38,908 nt of DNA from Opitutia bacterium (GCA_947456525.1 CANGRI010000005.1:1-38908); one strand, 5' to 3'; shown: positions 26,052-35,223, numbered from the stretch's first letter. Numbers and translations are program-made. The notes: generated by a model not told the origin, from the letters alone.

Positions 26052-27014
26052 TCACTTCAGGGCGAGGAACGCCAGGATCGCACCGCCTAGCGCGATGCGG
26101 TACCAGGCGAACACGCCCAAGCCATGCCGGGAGACATAGCCCACGAGCCACTTCACCGACACGAAGGCCGTGACCGCCGCGACCAGGAGTCCGACCCCGG
26201 CGGGACCGGCCGGGTAGACCTGCGTCAGCGCAGGGCCGAGCGACCACATCTTATAGACCGAGGCGGCGGTGAGCGTCAGCAGGCCGACCAGAAAGGAGAA
26301 CTCCGTCGCCGCCGAGTGCGTGAGTCCGGCGAGGCGGCCGCCCAGGATCGTGGAAAGGGAGCGGCTCGTGCCGGGAATCAGGGCGAAGCACTGGCAGAGT
26401 CCCACCGTGAGCGCCTGGCGCCAACCGATCACGGCGACTTCGTCTTTATCCGACGAACGGACCTTCGGCAGCAACGCTTCGGCCACCAGGATCACGCCGC
26501 CGCCCACGACCAGGGCGCCGGCCACGACCTCGACCGAGAAGAGATAGGAAGCGATGGCTTCCTTGAAGAAGAAGCCGAGCAGGGCGGAGGGCACGAAAGC
26601 GACGATGATGGAGACGGCGAGGTCGATCGAGCGGCGGTCCGTCCGGATCAGCCCCGTCAAAAGATTTCGGATGCGTTCGAAGAAGGCCACGAAGACGGCC
26701 AGGATGGCGCCGACCTGGATGATGACGATGTAGTCGTCGGCGATGCGCTCCTGGGAGACCGGCCGCCCCTTGCGGTCGGCGACTCCCGAGATGATCACGC
26801 GTTCATCGGCCGGGACCTGCATGAGTCGGTCAGTGATGATCATGTGTCCGGTCGAGCTCACCGGCAGGAATTCCGTGACTCCTTCCACGGTGCCGGTGAC
26901 GAGGGCACGGCCGTAGGTGAAGTCGGCACGGACCTGCGCGGGAGTCTGGCTATCGCCGGCGGCGAAAGCGGACGAAGAAAACAGCAGCCACAGACCAAAG
27001 GCGAAGCGAAGCAT
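26052..27014 (-). CDS. uppP: Undecaprenyl-diphosphate phosphatase (BacA/UppP)
   Basis: The 320-residue membrane enzyme recycles the C55 lipid carrier for peptidoglycan and other glycans. The first catalytic block is [17 protein letters not shown] (Glu44, Glu48, His57) and the second is [16 protein letters not shown] with the PGxSRS motif. Two points differ from the usual 270-residue form. An N-terminal signal-like stretch ([17 protein letters not shown]) precedes the first catalytic helix. An extra loop of about 20-25 residues ([19 protein letters not shown]) lies between the first motif and [13 protein letters not shown]. The gene converges on the Gfo/Idh gene with seven bases between the stops. 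Confidence 0.93.
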   Translation of the reverse strand: MLRFAFGLWLLFSSSAFAAGDSQTPAQVRADFTYGRALVTGTVEGVTEFLPVSSTGHMIITDRLMQVPADERVIISGVADRKGRPVSQERIADDYIVIIQVGAILAVFVAFFERIRNLLTGLIRTDRRSIDLAVSIIVAFVPSALLGFFFKEAIASYLFSVEVVAGALVVGGGVILVAEALLPKVRSSDKDEVAVIGWRQALTVGLCQCFALIPGTSRSLSTILGGRLAGLTHSAATEFSFLVGLLTLTAASVYKMWSLGPALTQVYPAGPAGVGLLVAAVTAFVSVKWLVGYVSRHGLGVFAWYRIALGGAILAFLALK

Positions 27015-27039
27015 GGCGCACCATTAGGCACCGGAGCAA

Positions 27040-27081
27040 ACAAGGGCAAGGAAAGCCGATTAGCCCTTGTCGCTTGCCCTT
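27040..27081 (+). promoter_or_regulatory. Overlapping alternative inverted repeats upstream of trpB
   Basis: ACAAGGGC (27040-27047) can pair with GCCCTTGT (27063-27070). The overlapping AAGGGCAAG (27042-27050) can pair instead with CTTGCCCTT (27073-27081). The two stems are perfect and mutually exclusive, and lie 36 bases upstream of the trpB ATG in a 100-base gap. This is the shape of a switchable leader, but there is no leader peptide rich in Trp and no T-run. Confidence 0.35.
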
Positions 27082-27116
27082 GGAGGACGTTCCCGCTTTA
27101 TGCAGGATATATCACC

Positions 27117-28352
27117 ATGTCGGCCTCCAGCCTCATCCCGACCACCGAGCCTCGCTTCCGCGTTCCGGACACCCGTGGACGCTTCGGTCAGTTCGGCGGC
27201 ATGTACGTGCCCGAGACCTTGATGACCCCGTTGCTGGACCTGACCAAGGCCTACGACGAAGCCCGCCGCGACCCTGCCTACCAGCAGGCTTTCGCTGACA
27301 TGCTCCGCGATTACGCCGGGCGTCCGACCGGACTCTATCTCGCTGAATCGCTGACGAAGCATGTCGGCGGCGCCCGCATCTACCTCAAACGCGAGGACAT
27401 GCTCCATACGGGCGCCCATAAGATCAATAACGTCATCGGCCAGGCGTTGCTGGCCATCCGCATGGGCAAGAAGCGCATTATCGCCGAGACCGGCGCCGGA
27501 CAGCACGGCACCGCCACGGCCGCCGTCTGCGCCCGTTTCGGACTCAAGTGCGTCATCTACATGGGTGCGACCGACATGGAGCGCCAGGCCCTCAACGTCT
27601 ACCGCATGCGACTCATGGGCGCCGAGGTCCGTGGCGTCGAGGCCGGCCAGCGTACCCTCAAGGAAGCCGTCAACGAGGCCATGCGCGACTGGGTCACCAA
27701 TGTCCGCGAGACGCACTACATCCTGGGGACGGCCTATGGTTCGCATCCTTATCCGATGATGGTCCGGGATTTCCATCGTATCATCTCCATTGAATCTAAG
27801 CAGCAGATCCTGCGCGCTGAAGGTCGCTTGCCCGACGCCATCGTCGCCTGCGTCGGCGGCGGTTCCAACGCCATCGGCGCCTTCTTCGAATTCCTCGACG
27901 AGCCTGGCGTCCGCCTCATCGGCGTGGAAGCCGGCGGCCGTGGTATCAGCAAAGGCGAGCATGCGGCCCGGTTCGCCGGCGGCCGTCTGGGCGTCCTGCA
28001 AGGTTGCATGACGAACATCCTGATGGACGGGGAAGGGCAGATCGAAGGCACGCATTCCGTCTCGGCGGGCCTGGATTACGCCGCGGTCGGTCCCGAGCAT
28101 GCCTACTATCGCGAGAAGGGCCGCCTCGAGTTCGGCTACGCGACCGACAGCGAATGCCTCGACGCTTTCCAGCTGCTCTCACGGACCGAAGGCATCATTC
28201 CGGCGCTCGAGTCCAGCCACGCCGTCGCCCATGGCGTGAAACTCGCCGCTTCGCTGCCCAAGGAGCAGGTGGTGATCATCAATCTTTCGGGCCGCGGCGA
28301 CAAGGATGTGTGGAGCGCGGCGCGTGCGATGGGCACCGAGATCAAACTCTGA
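27117..28352 (+). CDS. trpB: Tryptophan synthase beta chain
   Basis: The 411-residue enzyme joins indole and serine to make tryptophan using PLP. The track fuses it to a long upstream read-through; the true start is the ATG at 27117, with AGGA nine bases upstream. [15 protein letters not shown] opens the protein, [18 protein letters not shown] carries the PLP lysine Lys102, [12 protein letters not shown] holds the catalytic Glu, and [12 protein letters not shown] binds the PLP phosphate. This is a standard TrpB1-type chain, but trpA is not adjacent; yicC follows after two bases. The alpha subunit must be elsewhere. Confidence 0.97.
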   Translation: MSASSLIPTTEPRFRVPDTRGRFGQFGGMYVPETLMTPLLDLTKAYDEARRDPAYQQAFADMLRDYAGRPTGLYLAESLTKHVGGARIYLKREDMLHTGAHKINNVIGQALLAIRMGKKRIIAETGAGQHGTATAAVCARFGLKCVIYMGATDMERQALNVYRMRLMGAEVRGVEAGQRTLKEAVNEAMRDWVTNVRETHYILGTAYGSHPYPMMVRDFHRIISIESKQQILRAEGRLPDAIVACVGGGSNAIGAFFEFLDEPGVRLIGVEAGGRGISKGEHAARFAGGRLGVLQGCMTNILMDGEGQIEGTHSVSAGLDYAAVGPEHAYYREKGRLEFGYATDSECLDAFQLLSRTEGIIPALESSHAVAHGVKLAASLPKEQVVIINLSGRGDKDVWSAARAMGTEIKL

Positions 28353-28354
28353 CC

Positions 28355-29230
28355 ATGGCGGCCTCTTCGATGACGGGCTTCGGCCGGGCGGAGATCAATC
28401 TTCCCGGCGTACGTCTTTCGTTGGAGATCGCCACGGTGAACCAGAAGAACCTCCAGGTTTCCGTCTTCGGCCCTGAGGCCTGGCCCGCCCTTGAATCCGC
28501 GGCTTCCAGCTGGATCCGCGCCCGTCTCCAGCGCGGCAAAGTCACCGCCCGCGTGTCCCAAGCCGCCGCTTCGGCCACTCTACGCCAGTGGGATCATGAA
28601 GCCGTCGCCAACAGCCTCGATGAGCTCGCCAAGATCGCGCAACTCTGCGGCATGAAGCTGACCGCCGACGGCGAACTACTCCTGCGACTCGCCGAGAACA
28701 GCCGTCGTCCCTCGGTCGTCTTGCCGGAGTTCGCCGCCGTCGAAACGAACGTACGTAGCGCCTTCGAGGAAGCCCTAGGCAACCTCGTCATGATGCGTCA
28801 GGCCGAAGGTGCCGCCTTGTCCAAGGACCTGTCCGAACGTCTGGCCAAGATGGCCGCGATGGTGACTGGCATGGAACAGGCTGAAAAACTTGCGCCGGTC
28901 CGCCATCGGGACGCGATGCTCAAGCGACTCAAGGATGCCGGCTTGTCGCTGGACGTGAACGACGAGAGGGTGCTCAAGGAGCTTGCGCTGTTCGCAGACC
29001 GCTCCGACATCACCGAAGAAGTCGTCCGCCTCAATAGCCACGTCGACCAGTTTTCGGCTGAGCTGGCCCTGCCGAATTGTGGGCGAAAGTTGGATTTCCT
29101 GATCCAGGAATTCCTCCGCGAAGTTAACACCATCGGCAGCAAGGCTTCGGAAATCGCCACGACCAAGCTGGTTTTGGAGGCGAAAACCGAGATCGAACGC
29201 ATTCGGGAGCAGGTCCAGAACCTGGAGTAA
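28355..29230 (+). CDS. yicC: YicC family endoribonuclease-like protein
   Basis: The ATG at 28355, two bases after the trpB stop, gives 291 residues. It begins SSMTGFGRAEINLPG, the YicC_N signature, then TVNQKNLQVSV. It ends with the DUF1732 block REVNTIGSKASEIATTKLVLEAK and a C-terminal helix. Length matches the family. E. coli YicC has been reported to act in RNA decay; in most bacteria the role is unknown. Its position between trpB and an HU-like gene suggests a housekeeping operon. Confidence 0.93.
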   Translation: MAASSMTGFGRAEINLPGVRLSLEIATVNQKNLQVSVFGPEAWPALESAASSWIRARLQRGKVTARVSQAAASATLRQWDHEAVANSLDELAKIAQLCGMKLTADGELLLRLAENSRRPSVVLPEFAAVETNVRSAFEEALGNLVMMRQAEGAALSKDLSERLAKMAAMVTGMEQAEKLAPVRHRDAMLKRLKDAGLSLDVNDERVLKELALFADRSDITEEVVRLNSHVDQFSAELALPNCGRKLDFLIQEFLREVNTIGSKASEIATTKLVLEAKTEIERIREQVQNLE

Positions 29231-29299
29231 GGTTTTTCGGGTGTGGTATTGCCACGGCCGCTTTCCCATGCCTTTGTCTATCAACACTTACGCAACGTC

Positions 29300-29614
29300 A
29301 TGTCCAACAACCTCACCAAGCGCGACATCGTCCTCAAGATTTTCACGGACAAGGGCTACCCGCAGAAGCATATCCGCGACTCGGTCCAGATGACCCTCGA
29401 CGCCATCAGCGAAGCGCTGCTGTCCGGTCGTGACGTCGAGCTCCGTAACTTCGGCGTCTTCCAGGTGCAGGTCCGCAAGAGCCGCATCGGTCGCAACCCG
29501 AACCGCCCGGAGACGGATGTCGTCATCCCCAAGCGCGCGGTGATCAAGTTCAAGGCCGGCAAGGAACTGAAGGCCAAATTGAAGTCGTACGACGTCGAGA
29601 AGCCCGCTCAGTAA
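29300..29614 (+). CDS. HU/IHF family DNA-binding protein
   Basis: The ATG at 29300 gives 104 residues (the track's longer start adds a non-family lead). NLTKRDIVLKIFTDKGYP forms the helical base, VELRNFGVFQVQVRKSRIGRNPNRPE covers the start of the beta arm with the conserved RNP turn, and VVIPKRAVIKFKAGKELK closes the fold. It should dimerise and bend DNA. IHF and HU cannot be separated with certainty. It sits 12 bases before hisS. Confidence 0.94.
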   Translation: MSNNLTKRDIVLKIFTDKGYPQKHIRDSVQMTLDAISEALLSGRDVELRNFGVFQVQVRKSRIGRNPNRPETDVVIPKRAVIKFKAGKELKAKLKSYDVEKPAQ

Positions 29615-29626
29615 TTCTGCTTCGCG

Positions 29627-30964
29627 ATGTCCGACATTCGAACGCTCCCCGGTTTCCGGGAGTTCTATCCTGAAGACCGCGCCGTCCTAGGCCATGTCAT
29701 GGACGTGTGGCGACGTGCTTGTCGTCGCTACGGATTCCGCGAATGGGAATCGCCCGTCCTGGAACCGCTCGAACTCTTTACTGAGAAGTCCGGCGAAGAA
29801 ATCGTCCGCCAGCTCTTCAACTTCGAGGACAAGGGCGGCCGCAAGGTCAGTCTTCGTCCTGAAATGACGCCGTCCCTGGCCCGCATGGTCGGCGCCAAGG
29901 CCAACGGCATGCCCAAGCCGATCCGCTGGTTCGCGATCGGCGAGAACTACCGCTACGAGAAACCTCAGAAGGGACGTCTCCGTGCGTTCTACCAGCTTAA
30001 CGCCGACTTGCTCGGCGAAGTCGGGCCCGCGGCCGATGCCGAGATCATCGCCTTGTGCGCTGACTGCCTGCTGGGCTTCGGCCTCACGCAGCAGGACTTC
30101 CGCATCCGTGTCTCGGACCGCACGCTCTGGTTCCGCTACCTCGCCAGCCTCGGCGTCCCCGAAGCCCAGGCCGTCGCCGTGCTCGGCGTGGTCGACAAGC
30201 TTGAACGCGGCGCGCCCAAGGACCTCCTCGACGCCATGACGGCGGCGCTCGCCGGCACTTCGGTCGACCCCTCCAAGACGCTCGAAGCCGCCCGCGCCTT
30301 CGCGAACACCAAGTCCCTTGCCGACCTCGAGCAACTCGCCTCCGGCGATGCCTCGATGACCGCACGCCTGGGCGAATGGAAACAGCTGCTCGGCACGCTC
30401 ACCACCATGGGCTTCGGCGAATGCGTCGCCATCGACCTTACGATCGTACGCGGCCTGGCCTATTACACGGGATTCGTCTTCGAGGCCTTCGAGACAGGCG
30501 GCGAAGCCCGCGCGCTCGCCGGCGGGGGGCGCTATGACGCCTTGGTCAAGAAGCTCGGTGGTCCCGACCTTCCCGCCGTCGGTTTCGGCATGGGCGACGT
30601 CACGTTGCGCGACCTGCTCGAGCTCAAGAAGCTCATCCCGGTTTACGCCGACGGGCCTGACTTCTACGTCATGATCCTGGGAGACGACGCCCGGAACGCC
30701 GCGCTCGAAGACATCGCCAACCTGCGTCGCGCCGGTTTCCGCGTGGAATACAATCTCAAGGACGGCAAGTTCCCCAAGCTCATCCAGGCCGCCGAAGTCG
30801 CCGGCTCCAAGTATGCGCTTGTCTATGGCGGAAGCGAAGTCGCCAAGGGCGTCGCCAAGGTCCGCAGCCTGGCCGATCGCTCCGAAGCGGAAGTCCCGCG
30901 GACGGACCTCGTCCCGGCGCTCCGTGCCGTGCTCGAGGAAGGCATGCGCGCCATCCAGCCCTGA
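29627..30964 (+). CDS. hisS: Histidyl-tRNA synthetase
   Basis: The 445-residue class II synthetase charges tRNA-His. It begins TLPGFREFYPEDRA. VSLRPEMTPSLARMV is motif 1/2 territory with the PEMT ATP-site block. FAIGENYRYEKPQKGRLRAFYQL is motif 2, and VRGLAYYTGFVFEAF and GGGRYDALV are the histidine-specific loops. GFGMGDVTLRDL is motif 3. The C-terminal anticodon-binding domain follows (NLRRAGFRVEYNLKDGKFPK). Its GLAYYTG blocks and anticodon domain favour HisRS over the HisZ paralog. Confidence 0.96.
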   Translation: MSDIRTLPGFREFYPEDRAVLGHVMDVWRRACRRYGFREWESPVLEPLELFTEKSGEEIVRQLFNFEDKGGRKVSLRPEMTPSLARMVGAKANGMPKPIRWFAIGENYRYEKPQKGRLRAFYQLNADLLGEVGPAADAEIIALCADCLLGFGLTQQDFRIRVSDRTLWFRYLASLGVPEAQAVAVLGVVDKLERGAPKDLLDAMTAALAGTSVDPSKTLEAARAFANTKSLADLEQLASGDASMTARLGEWKQLLGTLTTMGFGECVAIDLTIVRGLAYYTGFVFEAFETGGEARALAGGGRYDALVKKLGGPDLPAVGFGMGDVTLRDLLELKKLIPVYADGPDFYVMILGDDARNAALEDIANLRRAGFRVEYNLKDGKFPKLIQAAEVAGSKYALVYGGSEVAKGVAKVRSLADRSEAEVPRTDLVPALRAVLEEGMRAIQP

Positions 30965-30968
30965 GCCC

Positions 30969-32552
30969 ATGAGCGAGCAGACGCGCCAGTACCAGGCCAT
31001 GGCGAAGACCGCCTCCTGGACGATGGTCTCGCGTGTGCTCGGGCTGTTCCGCGACCAACTGACCGCGGCCATCTTCGGCGCCTCGGCCATCGGCTCGGCG
31101 TTCATTTTCGCCTTCCAGATCCCGAACCTTTTCCGTCGTCTCCTTGGCGAAGGCGCGTTGACCGCCGCCATCGTCCCCGCGCTGGCGGACAAGTCCGTGA
31201 AAGACGGGAAGCCCGCGGCCTTCGGCTTCCTGAACTACGTCCTCCGCAAGGTCTTCCCCTGGATGCTCGGTCTGACCATGATCGGCATCGGGTCGTCGCT
31301 GCTCTGGGCGCTGATCTGGCCGTCGGACGCATCGGCGGCCATCCTGACCGCGATCTGCATGCCGTACATGCCGCTGATCTGCGTCGCGGCGCTGTTCACG
31401 TCGGCGGTGAACCTCAGCGGCCGTTTCGGTCTGGCCGAAATCGCCTCGGGCGTGCTGAACCTTTGCATGATTGTCGGACTTGGCGTCTTCGGCGTCAACC
31501 TGGCCGCCACCGACATGGGCAAGGCCGTCTGGCTTTGCGCTGGCGCCTTGGTCGGAGGCGCGTTCCAGCTGCTCATCCCGCTCTGGGGACTTCGTCAGGA
31601 AGGCTGGACCCCGGCGCTTCGGACGACAGATGAGGCAGCCTGGAAGACCCTGAGCGTCGCCTTCCTTCCGGCCGCTCTCGGCGCGGGCGTCCAGCAGGTC
31701 AACGTCCTCGTTTCTCGCGCGATCGCCTACAAGGTGAGCGATGCCGGCCTGATGTACTATTACATCGCCAACCGGATCGTCGAACTCCCCATCGGGCTTT
31801 TCTCCGCCTCCATCGCCGTCGTCATCTTCCCGGCCCTGGCCACCGCCTTCGCGAACCGTGACACCCCGGCGCTGTCACGCAACTACGGTCGCGGCATGCG
31901 TCTCATCCTGGCCATCAATGTCGCGGCGGCCTTTGGCCTCGCCGCCTTGGCGGAACCGATCGTGCAGCTCCTTTTCCAGTACGGAAGATTCAGCATCAAC
32001 AACTGCAAGGCCACGGCGATCCTCCTGGTGCTGTTCGCCGTCGCGATGCCGTTCTACGCGATGATCTCCATCGTGACGAGAGCCCTCAACGTGGCCGGAA
32101 GGACCAAGGTCACGCTCATCGCCGCGCTCCACGCGCTGGTCGTCAACGCCGTCGGTTCATCGATCGCCGTCGGCATGGGATGGGGCGTGGAAGGGCTCGC
32201 CGTCGCCAATGCCGTCTCGACCATCTGGCAATACCTGGTGCTCCGACATTACCTCAAGCAGCACGCCCCTGAATTCCTCTCCGAGAGCCTGCTCAAGCCG
32301 GCCATCCAGGTATTCGTAGGCTCGGTCATCCTCGCGATCATCGCTTTCAACGGCTACAGCTTCCTGCACAACGTCCTGACCGGACATATCGCCGAGAAAC
32401 TGAACCTCATCCTGTCCATGGGCATCGCCGGCATCGCCGGAATGGTCTTCTACGCCATCTATCTGGACAAGCTCGGATACCCTGAGCGCGACCTGTTGAG
32501 AAATTACGCCAACAAGGTCCTTCGATTCTTCGGAGTTCAGCTCAAGGCTTGA
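30969..32552 (+). CDS. murJ: Lipid II flippase MurJ (MviN)
   Basis: Starting at the ATG at 30969, four bases after the hisS stop, the product has 527 residues and about 14 membrane helices. TASWTMVSRVLGLFRDQL is the typical N-terminus; FRRLLGEGALTAAIVPAL and VLVSRAIAYKV with the YYYIANRIVELPIGLFSASIAVVIFPAL block are characteristic of MOP-family MurJ. It moves lipid II across the inner membrane. Its 3' end overlaps the convergent amidase gene by 11 bases. Confidence 0.96.
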   Translation: MSEQTRQYQAMAKTASWTMVSRVLGLFRDQLTAAIFGASAIGSAFIFAFQIPNLFRRLLGEGALTAAIVPALADKSVKDGKPAAFGFLNYVLRKVFPWMLGLTMIGIGSSLLWALIWPSDASAAILTAICMPYMPLICVAALFTSAVNLSGRFGLAEIASGVLNLCMIVGLGVFGVNLAATDMGKAVWLCAGALVGGAFQLLIPLWGLRQEGWTPALRTTDEAAWKTLSVAFLPAALGAGVQQVNVLVSRAIAYKVSDAGLMYYYIANRIVELPIGLFSASIAVVIFPALATAFANRDTPALSRNYGRGMRLILAINVAAAFGLAALAEPIVQLLFQYGRFSINNCKATAILLVLFAVAMPFYAMISIVTRALNVAGRTKVTLIAALHALVVNAVGSSIAVGMGWGVEGLAVANAVSTIWQYLVLRHYLKQHAPEFLSESLLKPAIQVFVGSVILAIIAFNGYSFLHNVLTGHIAEKLNLILSMGIAGIAGMVFYAIYLDKLGYPERDLLRNYANKVLRFFGVQLKA

Positions 32553-33417
32553 ACTTGGCCTCGCGGTAGGACTTGGGCTGATAACGGCGCAGCAGGGCTT
32601 CGAGGATCGCGACGGTTTCACTGTCGATGACACCGTCGACCTTGGCGGGTCGAAAGTGACGTTGGAATGATTCGACACCGAGCTTCAGACCGGCGTCGCC
32701 GTTCTCCAGGACATAGCCATAAGCCGTCAGCAGGCTGCGGACATGGTTCGGAGACAGGTTCTGTTTCTTACGCAGGTTATCAGCGACTTCGTTGGGCAAG
32801 GGCCAGGCACCGATGCCTAGCGAAGCCAGCCATGCCCAAGGAAATTTCAGCCCTGGATCCACCTTTCGACCGACCGCGATATCCGAGTGGGCGAGCACGT
32901 TACATGGCTTGATGTCATGCCGACGGATGATCTCGTCGCAGAGCGCGAAGATGATCTCGGCCTGGGCGTCGGAATACGGGTATACGTTCCCATCGTAGTT
33001 GATGATTTCGATCCCGATGGAATTCTGGTTCAAGTTAGACAGCTTACCCCAGCCGCTCTTGCCGGCATGGTAGGCGGCAAGGTTCTCAGGGACCAGACGG
33101 ATGACCCTGGGCTTGGGCTCATCGGTGACCAGGTAATGGACGCCGACCTTATGCTTGGGATCCTTGCCTTGGAGGATATCCAAGGAGGAGGGCAGGGAAC
33201 CCGCGGTATGGTGGAGGATCAGGCAGGTCACCGGTTCCTTGCGCGGCTCTGAACCCAGTGAGCCCGGACCTTGCTCGATGACCAATCCCGTGAACTTGGT
33301 TTCAGCAACCGTCTGCTTGGCCTCGGGCTTGCTCGTGGTGCTGCAACCGACAAAAGCGCCAGAAAATGCCGCCAAAGCCAGCCCGATACGGCAATATGAG
33401 CGAATGGTGGCGTTCAT
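32542..33417 (-). CDS. N-acetylmuramoyl-L-alanine amidase lipoprotein with peptidoglycan-binding domain
   Basis: The ATG at 33417 gives 291 residues with a lipobox (AAFSGAFVGC), so it is probably outer-membrane or periplasm anchored. Amidase_2 features are CLILHHTAG (zinc His), GIEIINYD, and LAHSDIAVGRKVDPGLKFPW (second zinc His and the K-x-DPG block), as in E. coli AmiD. A C-terminal PG_binding_1-like domain follows (YGYVLENGDAGLKLGVESFQRHFRP). It cleaves amide bonds of (anhydro)muropeptides. The longer track start at 33498 reads into the AT-rich intergenic region and hides the lipoprotein signal. Confidence 0.94.
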   Translation of the reverse strand: MNATIRSYCRIGLALAAFSGAFVGCSTTSKPEAKQTVAETKFTGLVIEQGPGSLGSEPRKEPVTCLILHHTAGSLPSSLDILQGKDPKHKVGVHYLVTDEPKPRVIRLVPENLAAYHAGKSGWGKLSNLNQNSIGIEIINYDGNVYPYSDAQAEIIFALCDEIIRRHDIKPCNVLAHSDIAVGRKVDPGLKFPWAWLASLGIGAWPLPNEVADNLRKKQNLSPNHVRSLLTAYGYVLENGDAGLKLGVESFQRHFRPAKVDGVIDSETVAILEALLRRYQPKSYREAKFKP

Positions 33418-33472
33418 GGGGTTTGTCTGAAAAAGATATGAAAGGGGTGATTTAAGCCAAGATTTAACAGTT

Positions 33473-33524
33473 TTGACCAATAATAGGCTTGTTTTCATTA
33501 TTCATTAGTTAATTAGACATAATG
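33473..33524 (+). promoter_or_regulatory. Candidate promoter and overlapping operator for the DeoR gene
   Basis: TTGACC (33473-33478) is followed after 17 bases by CATTAT (33496-33501), a plausible -35/-10 pair in a strongly AT-rich patch. CATTAT also forms an inverted repeat with ATAATG (33519-33524), 17 bases away, covering the expected start of transcription. That is a good place for a repressor such as the DeoR protein encoded just downstream. Binding is inferred, not shown. Confidence 0.4.
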
Positions 33525-33638
33525 TATATTGTGCGAAATATAGGTGAGGCCGGCCGGGTTTGGGAATTTGCGTTATTGATTGGTCGATTGGGAACGCTCA
33601 TAACGGCAAGAACGCTAACCCCCAGAGCACACGACTTT

Positions 33639-34418
33639 ATGAAAGTAGCCCGACACATCATTGAAGCCCGCCGCGAAGCGATTGCCAAACTTCTCTCCAA
33701 GGTCGGGTACGTCCCTGTCCTGGAGATCTGCAAACAATTCAATGTCTCCGAGGCGACGGCTCGCCGCGATCTGACCGAACTCGAGAACCAGCGTCGCATC
33801 ACCCGTACTCATGGCGGAGCGCTCTCGGACTTCAACCGCAACTTCCCCCCGCTCGACGACCGCAAGATCGAAGACGCCGAAGCCAAGCGCAAGATCGGCA
33901 ACATGGCCGCGTCGCGCGTCAAGGCCGGCATGACCGTATATCTCGACTCCGGTTCGACCATCTTCTTCGCCGCCGAAGCCATCGCTTCCGCCGGTGTCCC
34001 GGATCTGCAGATTGTCACGACCTGCCTGCCGACCGCTCAGCTGATCTCCTGCCTGCCGGGCGTCGAGGTCTACATCCCGGGCGGTCTTTTCCTGACCCGC
34101 CATGCGATGGTCGCCGGCGATCGCACGCTCGAGGAAGTCGCCCGCTGGAATTTCGACGTGGCCCTGCTCGGCGCCGAAGGCATCGACGAAAACGGTCTCT
34201 GGAATTCCCAGCGCGACATTTCCCATCAGCAGCGCGAAGTCATCCGTCGCAGCGACGAGGTCCTGATCTGCATGAACAAGGTCAAACTGGGCCGCGGCGG
34301 TCCTTGTGCCGTCACCCGTGACGTCAGCTCCTTGTTCCTGGTCACCGATGCGGACGCGGCGTCGGTCCAGAAAGCCAAGGTCAAGCTGTTGCCCGAGCGC
34401 GTCCTGACCGCCCTCTGA
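33639..34418 (+). CDS. DeoR-family transcriptional regulator (candidate rhamnose regulator)
   Basis: The ATG at 33639 yields 259 residues. The winged helix-turn-helix comes first (IAKLLSKVGYVPVLEICKQ, then FNVSEATARRDLTELENQ and ITRTHGG). The DeoR sensor domain follows, with a phosphate-sugar binding look (YLDSGSTIFFAAEAIA, IYIPGG-like VYIPGGLFL, GAEGIDENGLWN). The longer track ORF adds 39 residues read from AT-rich leader DNA. DeoR regulators usually repress sugar operons and sense phosphorylated sugars. DeoR-type RhaR proteins are known for rhamnose genes in some bacteria, and this gene leads directly into the aldolase/rhaB cluster. Confidence 0.92.
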   Translation: MKVARHIIEARREAIAKLLSKVGYVPVLEICKQFNVSEATARRDLTELENQRRITRTHGGALSDFNRNFPPLDDRKIEDAEAKRKIGNMAASRVKAGMTVYLDSGSTIFFAAEAIASAGVPDLQIVTTCLPTAQLISCLPGVEVYIPGGLFLTRHAMVAGDRTLEEVARWNFDVALLGAEGIDENGLWNSQRDISHQQREVIRRSDEVLICMNKVKLGRGGPCAVTRDVSSLFLVTDADAASVQKAKVKLLPERVLTAL

Positions 34419-34437
34419 TCGCCTGGTTTCCCTAGGA

Positions 34438-35193
34438 ATGTCCGCCGAGGCCATCCAGTCTTTGCTAGAACTGTCCCATCAGTTGGGCGGTGAACGTTTG
34501 CGCATGGCGATCCTCGGCGAAGGCAACACTTCGGTGCGACTTGATGACGATGTCTTCGCCGTCAAGGCCTCGGGGTCCAATCTCGCCACGCTGAAGGATG
34601 CCGACGTCACGCGTTGCGCCTTCTCGCGTCTGCTCCCCCTGCTCGATGCTCCCTCGGCCACCGACGTCGAAGTCGATCAAGCCCTGCTGGCTTCACGTCT
34701 CGATCCTTCGGCCAAGAAGCCTTCGATCGAAGCCCTCTTCCACGCCTATCTGCTCACCCTGCCCGGCGTTCGTTGCGTCGGTCACGTGCATGCGATCGCG
34801 GTGAACCAGATCCTTTGTTCCCCCCGAGCCCGTGAGTTCGCCGAGAAGCGAGCCTGTCCCGATGAGATCGTGATGTGCGGCGTGGAGTCGGTCTTCGTCC
34901 CCTACGCCGAACCCGGCCTCGGACTATCCCAGGCGATCCGCCGTGAAGTCATTGCTTACGTCAAGCGCACCGGTCGCGACCCCAAGGTCATCCTCCTGCA
35001 GAACCACGGCATCATCGCAGTAGGCTTCTCACCCAAGGCCGTCCTAGGATCCCTGCTCATGGCCGAGAAAGCCGCCGAAACGTTCGTCGGGGCGGCCGCC
35101 CTTGGTGGTCCGGTGTTCCTCACCCCTGCCCAGTGCGAACGTATCGCCGGTCGCCCTGATGAGCATTACCGCCAGAAGATGCTCGGAATGTGA
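34438..35193 (+). CDS. Class II aldolase/adducin family protein
   Basis: The 251-residue protein keeps the family's catalytic set: phosphate-site motifs GEGNTSVR and VKASGSN, Glu98 in SIEALFHAYLL, zinc ligands His116 and His118 (GHVHA), and His190 in LLQNHGII. It is thus probably an active zinc aldolase cleaving a sugar 1-phosphate such as rhamnulose- or fuculose-1-phosphate to dihydroxyacetone phosphate and lactaldehyde. It lies between the DeoR gene and rhaB. The cluster also encodes an RhaEW with its own aldolase domain, so this one may be redundant, serve another sugar such as L-fucose, or have a different reaction. Confidence 0.88.
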   Translation: MSAEAIQSLLELSHQLGGERLRMAILGEGNTSVRLDDDVFAVKASGSNLATLKDADVTRCAFSRLLPLLDAPSATDVEVDQALLASRLDPSAKKPSIEALFHAYLLTLPGVRCVGHVHAIAVNQILCSPRAREFAEKRACPDEIVMCGVESVFVPYAEPGLGLSQAIRREVIAYVKRTGRDPKVILLQNHGIIAVGFSPKAVLGSLLMAEKAAETFVGAAALGGPVFLTPAQCERIAGRPDEHYRQKMLGM

Positions 35194-35223
35194 CCGCCCA
35201 CTCCTCCCCTCCCCCTTTTGACC

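Noticed and set aside
26124-27116. N-terminal 331 residues of the 742-residue track ORF ending in trpB
   Set aside because: This part is antisense to uppP and highly charged; TrpB begins at the ATG at 27117 with an AGGA upstream.
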